Source: Lophius americanus
Taxonomy: Eukaryota > Chordata > Actinopteri > Lophiiformes > Lophiidae
DNA length: 64,000 nt
Direction: 5' to 3'
Assembly (NCBI GenBank): GCA_037951165.1
Contig: JBBDHG010000057.1
Coordinates: 12,240,001 to 12,304,000 of the forward strand
Part shown: positions 48,601-61,103 of the stretch, piece by piece
Layout: each line of letters opens with the position of its first letter
Position numbering within the stretch: position 1 is the stretch's first letter
Program-made: the position numbers and the translations under genes
The notes under the pieces: model-generated
Databases searched by the model: none
Told to the model about the DNA's origin: nothing
Seen by the model: only the letters and a program-made list of their open reading frames with translations

Positions 48601-49412
48601 GTGCATTCCCTGTTGATAGACTTTCATTCTGGAATCTTAGCAGTCTTCCTCACACGTGGACACTCCGTAACCAGATTTTAACGGGTTGAAATCATGAAAA
48701 AAATGAATGCTTGATAGATTTGCAGTTTAAGTACTGATGTTAGTTTAAAACGTAGAATCAATAAAAGTTTAAGATAATATTAATACAAATATAAATTTTT
48801 ATGCCGATGTTATAAAGGGAATGTTTTACGTCCTCTGAGGTTGTGAAACGTTTTTTTTTTTATAGATTATTTTATTTTACACTAAACAAATTATATTAAT
48901 GTATCAGAATCATAAATCTATATCAAAAATAATAAACTTGGAATTTAGTATACAGAAATAAAAAATGTATTACTTTTTTTAATCTGAAAAAAGTCAGTGT
49001 TGGATAGGATAAACATTTCTGTTTTTCTCTTTTGTGCACCTGCAGTTTTGGCTTGGTCCTGTGGGGCCGTGCCTATTAGAGCAGATTAAACTACATAATA
49101 CTGTATGTAATTACTTTGCAACCTCCATGAATCCGACTGGACCATCAAAAAAAGAACCGGCACCACGGGAGTGCATGTTTTTCTGAAGTCTGCATCTAAA
49201 TAGTGCGATAGTGCGAGACAATCAGACTGAAGTTTGGAGACTAAGTATCCCAATTTGGTTACAACAACACTCATGCATTTAGGATTTCATTTGTTGCCTG
49301 TATGGACTTTTATGGTGTTTGTTCAGCTGATTTTAGAGGCAGCATAATTGCAAGAAACTTTATTTGAGGTATCAATGTTCTACATGTGCAGAAGAAAATA
49401 AACTGAGTACAG
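45676..49412. other. No recognisable feature
   Basis: The longest feature-poor stretch. An A-rich run lies at about 45779-45805. Many short frames, none with a family motif. Possibly unique intergenic or intronic DNA. Confidence 0.45.
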
Positions 49413-49416
49413 CATA

Positions 49417-49468
<52 letters not shown>

Positions 49469-49482
49469 TACACACATACATA
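49413..49482. repeat. TA then CA microsatellite
   Basis: About 40 bp of TA followed by about 28 bp of CA/TACA. Confidence 0.96.
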
Positions 49483-50340
49483 AGGATACATCTATAAGGA
49501 TCTATGTTAATGCAACTTAACCTGTTTAGTTTTACTTTGTTTGAAAATTTAAATGGTTGTATTTTCCGTGAAAACTCTTTAAAAGCAGGCTTTTTCTCAG
49601 CTTATCACCTAGTAGTACTTAAAGTGATCAAATTAAATTACGTGTGGACTATTAGGTAGTTTCTAAACTATTATGTTGACATAAAAACTGGATTAAAAAC
49701 CACACTACAAATGCCAGTCGACACAAAGCTCCAATGTACACTTGGATCGATTCAAACACACATAGTCCTACTAAAAATGAATAACCCTCATCTCACACAC
49801 CCATTGTGCCATTGCCTCATTTTCAACTACCAATTCCTCCTCCTCTCTTTTAACAATGAACAATCAGTCAGGGTCATTCCCTGTGCATTGGACGTCGAGT
49901 CTAACAGGATGTACTGTAACAGACTTATGGGCACGAAAGGCTCAGCGGGCAGAGGAAGCAAAGAGCACCAGCCCTTCAAGTCAGGAAGTCTGTACTTGCC
50001 TACACATTGCACTGTATGTAAGTGTGTAATTCATACCCAGACACCTGAGTGCAATAAGGAAATATCTAGAGATTAGTTGAAGTTAACCTAAACAATGTAT
50101 GGAGTTACTGTAGTACATGATTAATGGCATAGGGAATTTGCACACTTGACGCTTGGTCCCCATTACTGCAAAATATAAAACATTTTCGTTTCTTTCTTGC
50201 TTCCAAACTTTTGTAGTGACCACATTGTTAGGTCCTGTCTCCCCATTAACTTCCAGTAATACCAGTGTGATAGCGTGGAAAAATAATATAAGTGCCATTG
50301 GTAGGTATAGATAGCGCCGTTTTTTTTCAGTATTAAGCAA
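49483..50340. other. No recognisable feature
   Basis: A 121-codon frame at 49711-50076 is the longest unassigned one in the window. It has an unbiased composition, no signal peptide or motif I recognise, and an overlapping reverse frame. Confidence 0.45.
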
Positions 50341-50585
50341 TTAGGTTGGTCTAACTTAATGTAGCTGGGTAGAGTCAATATATATTCGATTGGGGTTGAT
50401 AAAACTATGTTACTTAGATTAGAAGAACCTTATTAGGGGTGCATCAACTTAGTTAATTGGAATAGTTCCAACCTAATGAGGGTTTATTCAATTTACTATC
50501 TTGAATAAGTTACAATTTAATTTACTCAGGTTGATTAAACTTGGTTACTTGGATTAGTTACAACTTCATTTATTAGGGTGGATTC
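50341..50585. repeat. Diverged minisatellite, about five units of 44-50 bp
   Basis: Units resemble GGTTGATTAAACTTGGTTAC, then TTGGATTAGTTACAACTTCA and TTTATTAG. Starts lie near 50343, 50393, 50437, 50482 and 50527. Units differ by many substitutions and small indels. Confidence 0.75.
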
Positions 50586-50799
50586 TGGTACCTGGGAGGA
50601 CTAAAACCAGAAGGTAGTAATAATACCACCACAATGTTGCTGTTGAAACCCAAAGAAAAACAAAAGGAACAAGTGCTAAGTGGTGACAGAAACCCATTTA
50701 ATCATGTGGAAATACTTTCTGTTAAGTTAATCCAAAAACATAACCACACATAAAGTCTACATATATCTTTCAAGAAAAACAAACTTTTATCTGTATCAG
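50586..50799. other. No recognisable feature
   Basis: Nothing seen. Confidence 0.5.
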
Positions 50800-51060
50800 T
50801 TCATATCAACTTGCTATCTCTCTCTCTCCCCCCACAAAACCCAACCAGTCCTGGCATTAGGCCGTGACACCCTGTGTCTTGGATCTGCTTGAGGTTTCTG
50901 CCCGTAAAAAGGCAGTTTATCGCCGCTGTCTTTCTCAAGGAGGAATTTGTTGCGTCTCTGTAGATAATTACATAAAAAGTTTGATCTTGACCTGCTAATT
51001 CTTGAAAGCTGTTGTTGTGAATTGGCACTATATAAATAAAGATCGCTTGATTGATTGATG
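50800..51060 (+). repeat. Teleost interspersed repeat 'U', copy 2
   Basis: GATCTGCTTGAGGTTTCTGC, CCGTAAAAAGGCAGTTTATC, GGAGGAATTTGTTGCGTCTC, GTTGTGAATTGGCACTATAT and a TGAT tail (GATTGATTGATG). The tail suggests a retroposed 3' end; class not known to me. Confidence 0.72.
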
Positions 51061-54000
51061 CTTAAAACTTGTAAAAGTTAAGTTGTTGAACCTCATGCAA
51101 GTCTTATATGAGGTTATGTTTATCTTGCAAACATAAAATTATTTCATAAAAAATACATGTTACATTGAAGTTACTGAAACAGACGGACAATTATCTTTTT
51201 TTCTGGAGTGAAGCAGATTCTGGCTTTGGAAGCATCTGATAAACATTCTTCTGCTTCCGCCATTACCAATGGATTGCTCAAGAAAGCCACAGTAAATAGA
51301 TTGCGTAAATTACTTTAAAATAATCACGAGAGGAGGCGGCCCTATAAACCAATGTTCAGTCTTGTTTAATTCAAGCGCTTCACTCTTGTGGCCCGCACTA
51401 AGGAATCATGTCAGCTTTCCTGACTAATGAGTAAACTATTCCGTCTTAACCTTAAAGACAAGAGGCCTGTTGAGACATCCTTCACACCTCCAGAGGATGT
51501 TTGCCTTGAGCACATGTGCCTAGTGACTGTGGAAATACATTTGAAAGAAAAGCTATGATAACTTTTCTCTCAGAATTGGCTTTCATTAGTTCGTTTAGAT
51601 GCATCTGCTTCCAGGTACCATTTGCTTAAACCAGTGGTATAGATCAGGTCATTTAATCTTATTTAATGATCAGAGGATTCAAATCCAGAAAATTCTTCAC
51701 AATGTTTCAAGGAGGGCAAAGGACTAGCTTCTTCCATTTGGAAGAATTGAAAACGGTAGAAGTGGAGCTATTCACATGAAGTCCAATAGGTGTTTTTTAA
51801 TGAAAGGTTTACAATGACGTTTGCAAAAGTTGGAAGGTGCCATCTGAATCCCAGGATAGGTTTGTTACTCTCAGTGGAACTGAAATGGACTCTAACCCTA
51901 ACCATGATGAATCTGAACCTAATGTTTTTGCTGCAGACAGTTTATTATTAAAAGACACACATGAAACTCTGCATTTCAGACTATTGCCTCATAAATCATT
52001 ACATAAAAATGTTTTCATGCTTTTAACATAAATAATTGTGCATTCAGAGCATGGCTAACCTCCACAGAGACCTTGGAGCAGAATTAGTTTGTGGCCTTGG
52101 GTCTGCACACATTGTGCCCATAGTGTATTAGTTTTCTGTTTGTTATGTCTGTTTACGTTTACAAAGTATTATAGCTTCTGTCTTATTCTAATTTCCAAAA
52201 ATAAGAAATTGAAGGAGGTAACAAATGATACTGAGTTCAGCGCAATGAACAAAAAGCAACTTTAATAAAATGAGTGCAGAAAAAGAAAACAGATGGCAGA
52301 GGGCTGGAGCCGTTTACGATGATACTCCTAATGCGGCTGGCAGTTGCTTTTGGCAGAAAAAAAGAGGGAAAATTGTCGGTGGGAGCCATATCCTGCAACT
52401 ACTGGAAGAGCAAAACAGAGTACCACACAGAGTTCATATATGCATCGGCAGGTAAACAGTGGACGGCTCGGTGTCCACTAACTGGAAACCACTTGCTGTG
52501 ACTCTGGGGGTATCAATCAAGTGCATTACGGTATCTGGGAGACCAGGTAGTCGAGTCTCTCAGGGATCAGGCAGTTGATTCTCTGAAGGCCTGAAAGACT
52601 GAGTGTCCGGGGAGCCAGATTGCTGGACATTGTGACAGCTCTCTTCTGGGGCCCGTTTTATGGGAAGCCTGGTCCTCCAACAAGTCAGTTGTCCGGCTGA
52701 GGTCTAACAACCTCAGATGGAGACAATTCCTTTGTGCTAGCCGAGTGAATTCTAACCGTTTTGGGAGCTGAACATAGTTGAAGTTAGCAGGACAGGTAGT
52801 AAAGTATGTTGGCTTGTAAACTCAGTCGTTGAGATTATCAGAGAGCTAGCTCACTCAAAAGTCTCCTTCATGCAGATAGTTAAGCGTAGTCTCCAGAACA
52901 TTTTTTTCGAGGGTTAATGCCAATATTTCATCAAAATTCCTCACAGGGTAGTTGTAAGTGGTAATTCATGCTGAGAAGTTAATGCTGAAAAATTCATCAA
53001 GTTCATCAGTTTTGTGCAATGAGTAAAAAGTGACTGTGTACATTAAGTTGAGAAATAAATTAATTTAAAAAAACACTAAAAAAAAAAAGGGCCTTTGATA
53101 CACTTTCTCGGGAATGTAAAAAAAAGAAGGCAACGGAAGCTTATGAGTCCAAAACAAAGTCAACTAAAGAAAAATCCAGCAAGATAATCCTGGCAGTGAC
53201 AAAGGAATCACTATGAGGCAAGCATATTCTAGAGAGGGATTACAGGTAAACATGCAGAAGAAAAGTAACAAACTGACAAGCATAAAGCCAGATATTTAAA
53301 CCAGGGAATATACTTTCACAATAAAACAGAACACACAAAACCTACAATAACATTTAATCTTTTAGACAAACACCAAATATGAGAACTATGACATCCTGTT
53401 CCTGCAGGGATGTTTGTCTCAAAGAGTATGACAACAAGAATACTTCAATTGGGGATAGGGTGGAGAGGTCTTCAAGAGAACCCCAACTTTATTCAGACTG
53501 TTTTTCACATCCTGAACCCACATTGATAAAGTCAGCAGTTATTGCAATTTTAACGAAATTATGCATGAAAATTCATCATTATGCACATCTGAAAAATGTA
53601 TGTACGGTTTGCATTTCATTTTCAGACGTGTGGGTTTCGCTAATGATTGCACAGACAATCCGTCCTACGCAGGTGAGAGACTCAGTTGTGTGCTGATTAA
53701 AGAATCCACTAGCAGAGGAGTCATCAATCAAATATTGGATCGCGTCTACTATCGCCTACATTTGTTGTGTGTTTATCCAGCTGCTGGCTCGGTGCTTCAT
53801 GTAGAGAGCTCTGCTCCTGTCCTGGCTTTATAACGGATATGGACAATGGAAGAGGGAGACTGCTGGACACTAAATCCGTACCCTCTTTTTTTTTTCCAAT
53901 TCGAGACTTCAACTTATGACGTATGATATGATTAAAAAGTTACAGCTAGAAAGTATGTCATAGCCTCATCTCCATTTCAGACATGCAAAATAAGCAATGA

Positions 54001-55190
54001 TCCAATGTTGAGACGTCTGTGTGCACCACATCAAACACAGAAAAAACATTGAGTAAAGTGTGGTCTGGGAAAGTTGGAAGGAGTATGGATACAATCTTAA
54101 GACACCCACGACGGGACTTGGAACTCAACACTTCTTAGTCGATTATGGCATAAAAGATTAGATGAGATGCCTGTTTATGATTAGGTAGGTGGATATTGGT
54201 GCCACTGAGGATAAAAAACTTGTCAGACATTTACGATCAAAAGTATGTCAAACCCAGATAAAAACAAAGAAAATGAATTCATATGAAGTAAGCCAAAGAG
54301 AAGGGTGAGACTTCTTGTTTTTCAATGTCCACTGGGAAACTAAAGGGAGTTAAGTTAGGGAGCAGCTGGACTGGGCAGGATATAAACCCAGCCTACTCCC
54401 ATGGAATCCCCCAAACTCCTCCAACACTGCACTCAGCAGTGAGCTCACTCCTCACCTCTGGAGCACCTATCAAACTGGGCGAGGATGTCTTCCGCTTAAC
54501 AATGCCATGGATTTCAATCAAATATCAAGGTTTCTTGTCTGGAGATGCTACTGTAGTGATGCCCAACAATTCGGTAGTACATACATCCATAGCCTAATAT
54601 GTATGTCGCCTTAAAATACGATCCATTCATTGCTTTTGGAATGGTATTTTTTTTTTATGAATGTAATTTCTCAGCCTCTGCTTTCTTTTCAGTTAGATTA
54701 CAATACTAATACGAATTTCACCTATGTCGAGCTACTGCTATAGATACTACTGGAATAAATACAATTATTAATAATAGAATTGATTCATACAGTACTTACC
54801 TCGTAGACCCAGAGTAAAAAAATCTCAAGAAGGGGGAAGTAAAATCAAGCAGTGAATAATTGAAAACAATTGTAAAAAATCGAATAAACGTATGCGATTT
54901 GTATCAGATGAGAATGTTTTGACAGATTTTGGTTTTACCCTGAATACAAGGAGTTAGAATAATCCAGCAGAGATTAAATTAAACAATGGATGATCTTCTC
55001 AAGATCAGGCCAAGAGAAAAGACCTGATTTTACAAATGTTCTATAGTTGATAAGAGTAATTGGTTTGGCTAACATGAGTGAGTACACTGTCAAACATCAT
55101 TCCAGATGTTGCTGTAAAAGAGTCTTGGACTTTGAAACAGATAATTATTTTTAATTAATTTTTAGTTAGAACAGGTTTTTGGACATCTAA
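51061..55190. other. No recognisable feature
   Basis: No family recognised over four kilobases. Frames such as 54325-54597 (90 codons) and 53379-53696 (105 codons) lack motifs. Confidence 0.45.
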
Positions 55191-55217
55191 CATATATATA
55201 TATATATATATATATAT
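55191..55217. repeat. Short TA microsatellite
   Basis: About 13 TA units. Confidence 0.95.
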
Positions 55218-56301
55218 GGATTTTGTGGTTGCTTTTTTGTGGTTGCCAATAGAAGCATGCATGTAGAACAACAATGGGCCAAGGATGGAATCTTTGGCAG
55301 TAATGGTCCAAATTAATTTTTAATATAATTTGTAGAACGCATAAATTGCTTGTGAGATTTTGGATTTGAAAGAACTTAATATTGGTCATTCCATCAAAAC
55401 ACTTACATAGGTGGTTAAATTTAATTGGAGATGAGTACACAACCCAAAGCAAAGCCCAAATGCGCCATCAGCAAGTTAGAATTGTTGTTGTGTCTTTGGA
55501 CTTCCCAAACTGTGAAAAAACCAGACTTCACTTCGTCAGCAAGACTTATGTTAGGTATTCTGAAATCCCATACCACCCTGAAAACACATTTATCAAATTG
55601 AAGACACCTTTTTCCTCAGACCTGACTGGTAAAAAGTGGGAGACTTACATCAATCATGTTACAAATGGAGAAAGGCAGCCAGTCCCACTGGATTAGTCTT
55701 GTATCACCCCCTCCAAACATCACACACAGACAAAAACTGACATCATCTGGTGCCGGTCATGGTACATAATGTATGATGTGTGCAGTGGTTCCTGTAGTCC
55801 TGTTCATATGCTTAGTTTTTGTGCATATTCCTGTTGTTTTTCCCTTGAGGGAGGCAGTCAGCGAGGCCACTTGAAAGGAGAGAGGTGGCTAGTTCTGTGA
55901 GTCATGTTGGACCAAGAGCCCCCAGACTACCTTGTTCTGTTTCCAATACCAAATAGAAAAACTGGCTGAAAAGAAGCCAAGACTGTAGTTTGGAGAAGTG
56001 TTGTTTGGGATATACCTTTTACGGGAAAGAAAGCTTCCTACAGGAATCGTGTCTTGAGAAAGATATTCCACAGAACATACTGGAAAAAGACACGTTTCAA
56101 CTAAAGTCACTCTAAACTAGCATGGACTCATTCCGATTGAGGGTTTTATGTCAACTGTTACTATGAGTTCTGATCCAACAGGAGCTGGATTTTACATTGA
56201 GTAATGAATTTAATCAGAACAGCTGTGCATCTGCAAAAGCGATGATCATATGAGATGTTTTATCACAGGACTGGCGTCAATCCTGATCAGGGCTGTATTT
56301 G
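55218..56301. other. No recognisable feature
   Basis: The frame at 55382-55696 (104 codons) has no recognisable motif. Nothing else seen. Confidence 0.45.
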
Positions 56302-56346
56302 TTGTGATCCTGATGCTTTTAATAAATAAAAGCATCACCATCACAA
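56302..56346. other. Imperfect 20-bp hairpin
   Basis: TTGTGATCCTGATGCTTTTA (56302-56321) and its reverse complement at 56327-56346 match at 18 of 20 positions, with a 5-base loop. Confidence 0.92.
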
Positions 56347-56943
56347 AAGCTCAGTGGTGTAATCCAGCAGGTAGCTAGCATTGAGTTATTTAGCGAGGTC
56401 GTGTTGTATAATAATCTTAACAGGGATACTACGTTAGCATCAACATGATCTGAAGTAATATTAATAGCAAAAACTCCTCATCACCTGATTCATCCTGGAA
56501 ATACAGATCCATGCAATGGTCACACACCTTCACCAGTGGTACAACACTGGGAGGATTTTAACCAAACTTGGTTCCTAATTTTGGAATATTTTTTCTATTT
56601 AGATATGTGAAGGATTGTTAAACCTTGGTTGGTGGTATGTGCTTGACAGTGTGCCAATGTAGCTTAAGAAATATGATCAATTGAGCTCAAATTTATGTTT
56701 GTACAGAAGGTTTGCTAAATCCAGAAAAGGTTTTCACTCTACCTTGGCCCAGTTCTCCATTTTTGTCTTTTTCCCTCCGTCATGTCTAGATAATAGCTTA
56801 CAGGCAGTAGCATTTTAGTCAGAGAAAAGGGGTCACATGTGTGCATCTCTCTCTTTTCCTGTCTTCTATTCTCCTTCTCTGTTTCCATCACTCAGTGCAA
56901 ACATCAAACATCCTCAGTTGTGGCACCTAATTAAGTTCTTGCT
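56347..56943. other. No recognisable feature
   Basis: Nothing seen. Confidence 0.5.
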
Positions 56944-57037
56944 AAGTTATTTTACTGAATTACAATATCAGAACCATGTAGCTTAAACAAAAGTTATTTT
57001 GCCGAATTACTATGTCAGAACCATGTAGGTTAAAGAA
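56944..57037. repeat. 47-bp tandem duplication
   Basis: Units 56944-56990 and 56991-57037 both read AAGTTATTTT...GAATTAC...TCAGAACCATGTAG.TTAAA.AA, with about six differences. Confidence 0.9.
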
Positions 57038-57864
57038 ATAGAGGCCGACTAAGATGTGCATCAAAACGTCTTCAGACTTTGTAACTCTAATAATCTTGTA
57101 AGTGTGAAGTTTGTTCAAATACAAACTCTGGTTCCCTCTTAGATGAGATCCAAGGAAATCCCTGGGGGTCCCTGAGACACACCTATGACTTCCCCAAGAC
57201 TATACGAGCAGCTATAGAAGGTTTCAGTTGATCAAATGTTTGTGTCCCTTTCACTGGCCTGCGAATCAGTCCCAAACATTTGGTACAATTGACAGAGGTT
57301 TTTATTTCTTTACTTTTTGGGGATTTTGATAAGATGACTGCGACATGTGACCCAAATTCCTTGCAGATGGAAGATATAAGAATTGCCTGCTGTCTTTTAA
57401 AAGAGAAAGATAACCTCTAGGTCCTATTGACAAAGTCGACCCTGACTTAGCATGAACGGAAAACCTGCACACTGGCTCCAGGGAGGGCTTTTCAGAACGC
57501 TTATTCACCTGCCTGTCTCATTCTCAGATTAGCTTGGAAAGGGTCGGGGAAGGGTGGCTTGCTGCTTTTGCTGCAGCTCGAAGTTGTTCTGTGTCTTTTC
57601 TTGAAACATAAAAGAGATTCCAGGTGATTTACATAGACATGGCAATATGAGACCACGATATGTCCATTGAACGCTGTTCCTGAAGTTTGGATCTGTTATC
57701 ACAAATAATATCCTGCGGTTATGGATTCTGGGTTGCTCTGTATAAGTGTGTATTGATGCCAGTAGCTTAATACTATTTTTGTTATATAACTGCTATATCT
57801 GTTGGGTCCTCAACAATGAAGCCCCTCTCAAAATGTTACATTAGTAAAGTTAATTTTATCCACA
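57038..57864. other. No recognisable feature
   Basis: Nothing recognised. Confidence 0.5.
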
Positions 57865-58255
57865 ACAACAACTGTTTTTGACGTAAATTCCTAATCCTTG
57901 GTCCGAGTTAGTCTAAATTTGGTCATATAAATCAAAACGAGGATATCTTTTTAATATCACACTTTATGCTCATCATTCTTATTGTACTCACTAGGGGGCG
58001 CTGTTTTTTTTTTTCAAATGGAAAATTGTTTCCCAGACAGAACTCACACTCACATTAACAACATTATAACCCCATTGACCTCAGTGCGAAAAAGAACTGG
58101 ATTGATTTTGGAAAAAGGTTGTTTATTTATATTTGGTGGATATGAATCGACTCAAAGAGATCTATCATGTATATCTCATGTTTCACTCTAATAGTTAATA
58201 TTTTACGCACTTAGCTGACCTTTTTCCGCAAAAGATTCTGTGGACATAACTAACT
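57865..58255 (-). repeat. R1 family repeat, two units (reverse)
   Basis: Unit with AGTCTAAATTTGGTCATATA (about 57908) and unit with TATTTGGTGGATATGAATCG (about 58130), then ACTCTAATAGTTAATATTTT. The second unit resembles 22580-22870 closely but lacks its palindrome. CACTAGGGGGCGCTG lies between the units. Confidence 0.7.
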
Positions 58256-58986
58256 ACACGTTTAATTTGTGGAGTTCAATCAGGGGGATTGATTGCACAC
58301 TACAGGGGATTGGGGACTTTTCTGTGATATACCCTTGCTGTCGTGAACAACAGCAAAGGCCTACTTTCCTTCTGAAAAGAGTATTCATTTCAATATAAAT
58401 GCAAATAATGTTTGTTGATAGTAACGGTGTAGAATAAATGAGCAAAATAAACACTTTACAAGCATTCGAACACGGTAGTGTTTGACTGACATCATTTTAC
58501 CAGTTAGTAACAGTGATTCCCATTCTCTCTGTGTCTTGTTTATTAGGAATATCCATAAGAGTTTGTTTGATCTTTGAGTTGTAAGTTTTTTTCTGGCATT
58601 TAAATTTCATGTTAGTTCATTAGAGGTGCCGAAAGGAGAGCTTTTATGTGATTGTGTGTAATACAGGTAAGTCTCAACAATTAATGGGGCTTTGCTGACA
58701 GAGGGAGAGGAATCTCTGTCATGGCCTGAAGGGGTTGGGGTGGGATATAGAGACTTAGAAAAACACCCAAACATCCATAAGCATAAACATTAATGGTAAA
58801 ATAAAGACCTACAAAATATACCCATTCATTAGACAGGTATGTGATTATGAGAGAACTCATGCTGTGTTACACACATGTTGGAAATCATTGGGCCACGACC
58901 ATGTTTGAAGTCTAAACGAATAACAATAAGTAGGATGTTGGCCAAAACGATGACAATATTGTTCAGGAAATCCCACAGTATTGGTT
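58256..58986. other. No recognisable feature
   Basis: Nothing recognised. Confidence 0.5.
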
Positions 58987-59960
58987 TTAAAGGTTCAGTG
59001 TGTGTAAAATGATGTGGCATCCTGTGGTAGAGTTCCAGATTGTATCTTTTATCACACATCAGCCCACCCCTCCCTGTCCAAGAATCTAGGATGGGCTCAA
59101 GTGTCATCCATTAATCTGTCCAGTGATGAGGTTCCTTTATACAGATATATTTGGAAATATGTTTAGTTCAGCCCGACAACTCACGATGAGAGATTGTTTG
59201 GGGAGGGCGGATTAAACTGCTGAGCCAACTTGATTGGAGGCTACAGGTCGATACTTGTGGGGCTGGAAAGTACAGGTAAAATATGTGCACAGTAGGAGTG
59301 GCCTGGCAGGGAGACAGAGACATGGGAAGAACTAGTTTCTTATTTATTTTTCTGGAAAACTCCTGGTGATGTAGATGTATGATGACCATTTTTATTATTA
59401 TTATTTGTTCTGGATTGTGGTAACGTTGGCGTCTGATCGTTGAACCTCTCTGTCAAAGAAGGTGAACATGAAGACTCAACCTGTGAAACCATTGAGAGGT
59501 AAACTTGTGATGTTCGTGCAGTCCTCCAGGGGGATCATCTATCTCACCAGGCGATTATCAGTAACATGGCGCTGGAACAATGAATCCCCTTGAGATGAGA
59601 GATGGTGCATCGGCACTCAGTCCACAAACCTCGGGAAGTGCCAAGGTCTGGGTGGACGCAGGGATGCACAAACGTTTGCGACTCATCCCACCCACCGTTT
59701 CCAAGGTTTTACGCTCCGTTGCTTTTTGTTGTGCTAAATAGTAAGTGTTATCCCCCATTTGTCAAAGACGTTATCTAGCAACAACGTAGTCACCATTTTC
59801 TTCCTCTATGGTCTAAGACCACTACTTCAACCTATAAATGAAAAAAGTCCTCTCTAGCTCCTGTGTTCAGTTTTTCCTTCCTAGGCTACTATAGAAAATA
59901 CTATTTTGAGAGTAATTTATTCAAAGAAATATCCCTGGATCTTACATACTTCTCCTTTAA
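58987..59960 (+). mobile_element. AYC element, copy 2, with TTAA-ended termini
   Basis: About 974 bp. The left end TTAAAGGTTCAGTGTGTG and the right end (reverse complement TTAAAGGAGAAGTATGTAAG) form an imperfect terminal inverted repeat that includes TTAA on both sides. Inside are block A (58987-59162: GTAGAGTTCCAGATTG, CCACCCCTCCCTGTCCAAG, GATGAGGTTCCTTTATACAG), block Y (59430-59550) and block C (59690-59960: TTCTTCCTCT, AAAAGTCCTCTCTAGCTCC, TAGGCTACTATAGAAA). No transposase, so non-autonomous. Blocks A and C resemble a short MITE-like teleost repeat starting AAGGTTCAGTGTGTAA; the middle may be an expanded form. TTAA targeting would suggest a piggyBac-like mobiliser, which is inference. Confidence 0.66.
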
Positions 59961-60863
59961 GCAGGATGCCGCTAGTAAATCCGATTCTCTTTGAATTTAC
60001 GAATGAAATACGTTTAGTTTTACCAGGTGACCTCTAACCCTCAAAAATCTGCTTGGGCACTCCATGCCTGATTAGATTTCCTGCTGCGGGTCAGAAAGAT
60101 AAAGGCTGGGAAAATGAAAGAAGGAAAAGTGGGAGAATATGCATTGTGGAGGAGCACTTTGGAAAGTGAGAAGCTTCATACACACTTGGTGTTGAAGGAT
60201 ACGGGTTCCAAAAACACATTCCAGCCTCTGAACATTTAGGTGATCTCTGTTAAAGGAGTTGAGGGAGGTAAGTGCACTTTACGCAGAAGGCAGAATAAGG
60301 AAGAGAAAGGCGAGAAGAGAGGTCAAGAATACACAAATATAAAGGAAGAAGCGGACTGACAGTAAATTATTTTAAACATAATTTTAAGCAGTGGCTCGGT
60401 TCTGCCATCCTCAGACAAATTACACCCATGAGGGTCACGAAGACCCTGAGTAGAAGGGATGTGGACTCCTCACGCCAAAGAGTCCGCAGATGATTGATTT
60501 CCCTCCATGATGGATAACAAAGTCCATTACTCCTGAAATATTAAAATTTTAACCCTTTTGTGGGTACTAACAACATTTTTCTGATAATTTTCGCTGTGAA
60601 ATGTAGTTGAGTTTTGGAGTTAATGTCAATAATTCTGTGTAAACAACATTTTTCCTCTAAACCCATTAAAACTGAAAATAATCTACATGAAAATCATGTA
60701 TTCCATCTTGTTAGACTCAGAACACTAAGCAAAGAGTTGGATTTGATAGTGCTTCTAACCCATATCGGCCCTCATCATAACTAAGTCACAAATAATTACT
60801 GAAAAGTGAAAACATTTCCGCCTGTTTTAGGAATGCAATGTGTAGATTCTCAATGATCCTTGA
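59961..60863. other. No recognisable feature
   Basis: Nothing recognised. Confidence 0.5.
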
Positions 60864-61103
60864 AAATGATAATGGACTGTACTTGTAAAGCACTTTTTCC
60901 AGCTGCTCGTCAGGAATGATAACCATTCACGCCATCATCACACACCAATAGAACAGCCACTGGGAGCAACTCAGGGTTCCGTATCTTGTTCAATGACATG
61001 TAACCCACAGGGTCCAGGGATCACACAGCCGACTTTCAGATAAGTTGTCACAGTTGCGGTGGCACAGTTGGGATGGCACTAGCTGAGCCACCGCAACTGT
61101 TGA
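60864..61103 (-). repeat. tRNA-derived SINE (reverse) with rearranged head
   Basis: On the minus strand: head GCGGTGGCTCAGCTAGTGCC (A box), an insertion, then ACTTATCTGAAAGTCGGC and GTGTGATCCC (B box region), body ATTGAACAAGATACGGAACC, GTTGCTCCCAGTGGCTGTTC, and tail AAAGTGCTTTACAAGTACAG near 60880. Same family as 39058 and 44188. The insertion contains an inverted copy of the head, giving the hairpin at 61050-61100. Confidence 0.78.
61050..61100. other. Perfect 14-bp hairpin in the SINE head
   Basis: ACAGTTGCGGTGGC (61050-61063) and its exact reverse complement (61087-61100), loop 23 bases. Confidence 0.95.

Noticed and set aside
49711..50076. 121-codon open frame as a host gene
   Set aside because: No motif, no codon pattern that stands out, overlapped by a reverse frame, and no splice or promoter context.
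50341..50585. CRISPR-like array from regularly spaced repeats
   Set aside because: Units are contiguous and diverged, with no unique spacers.
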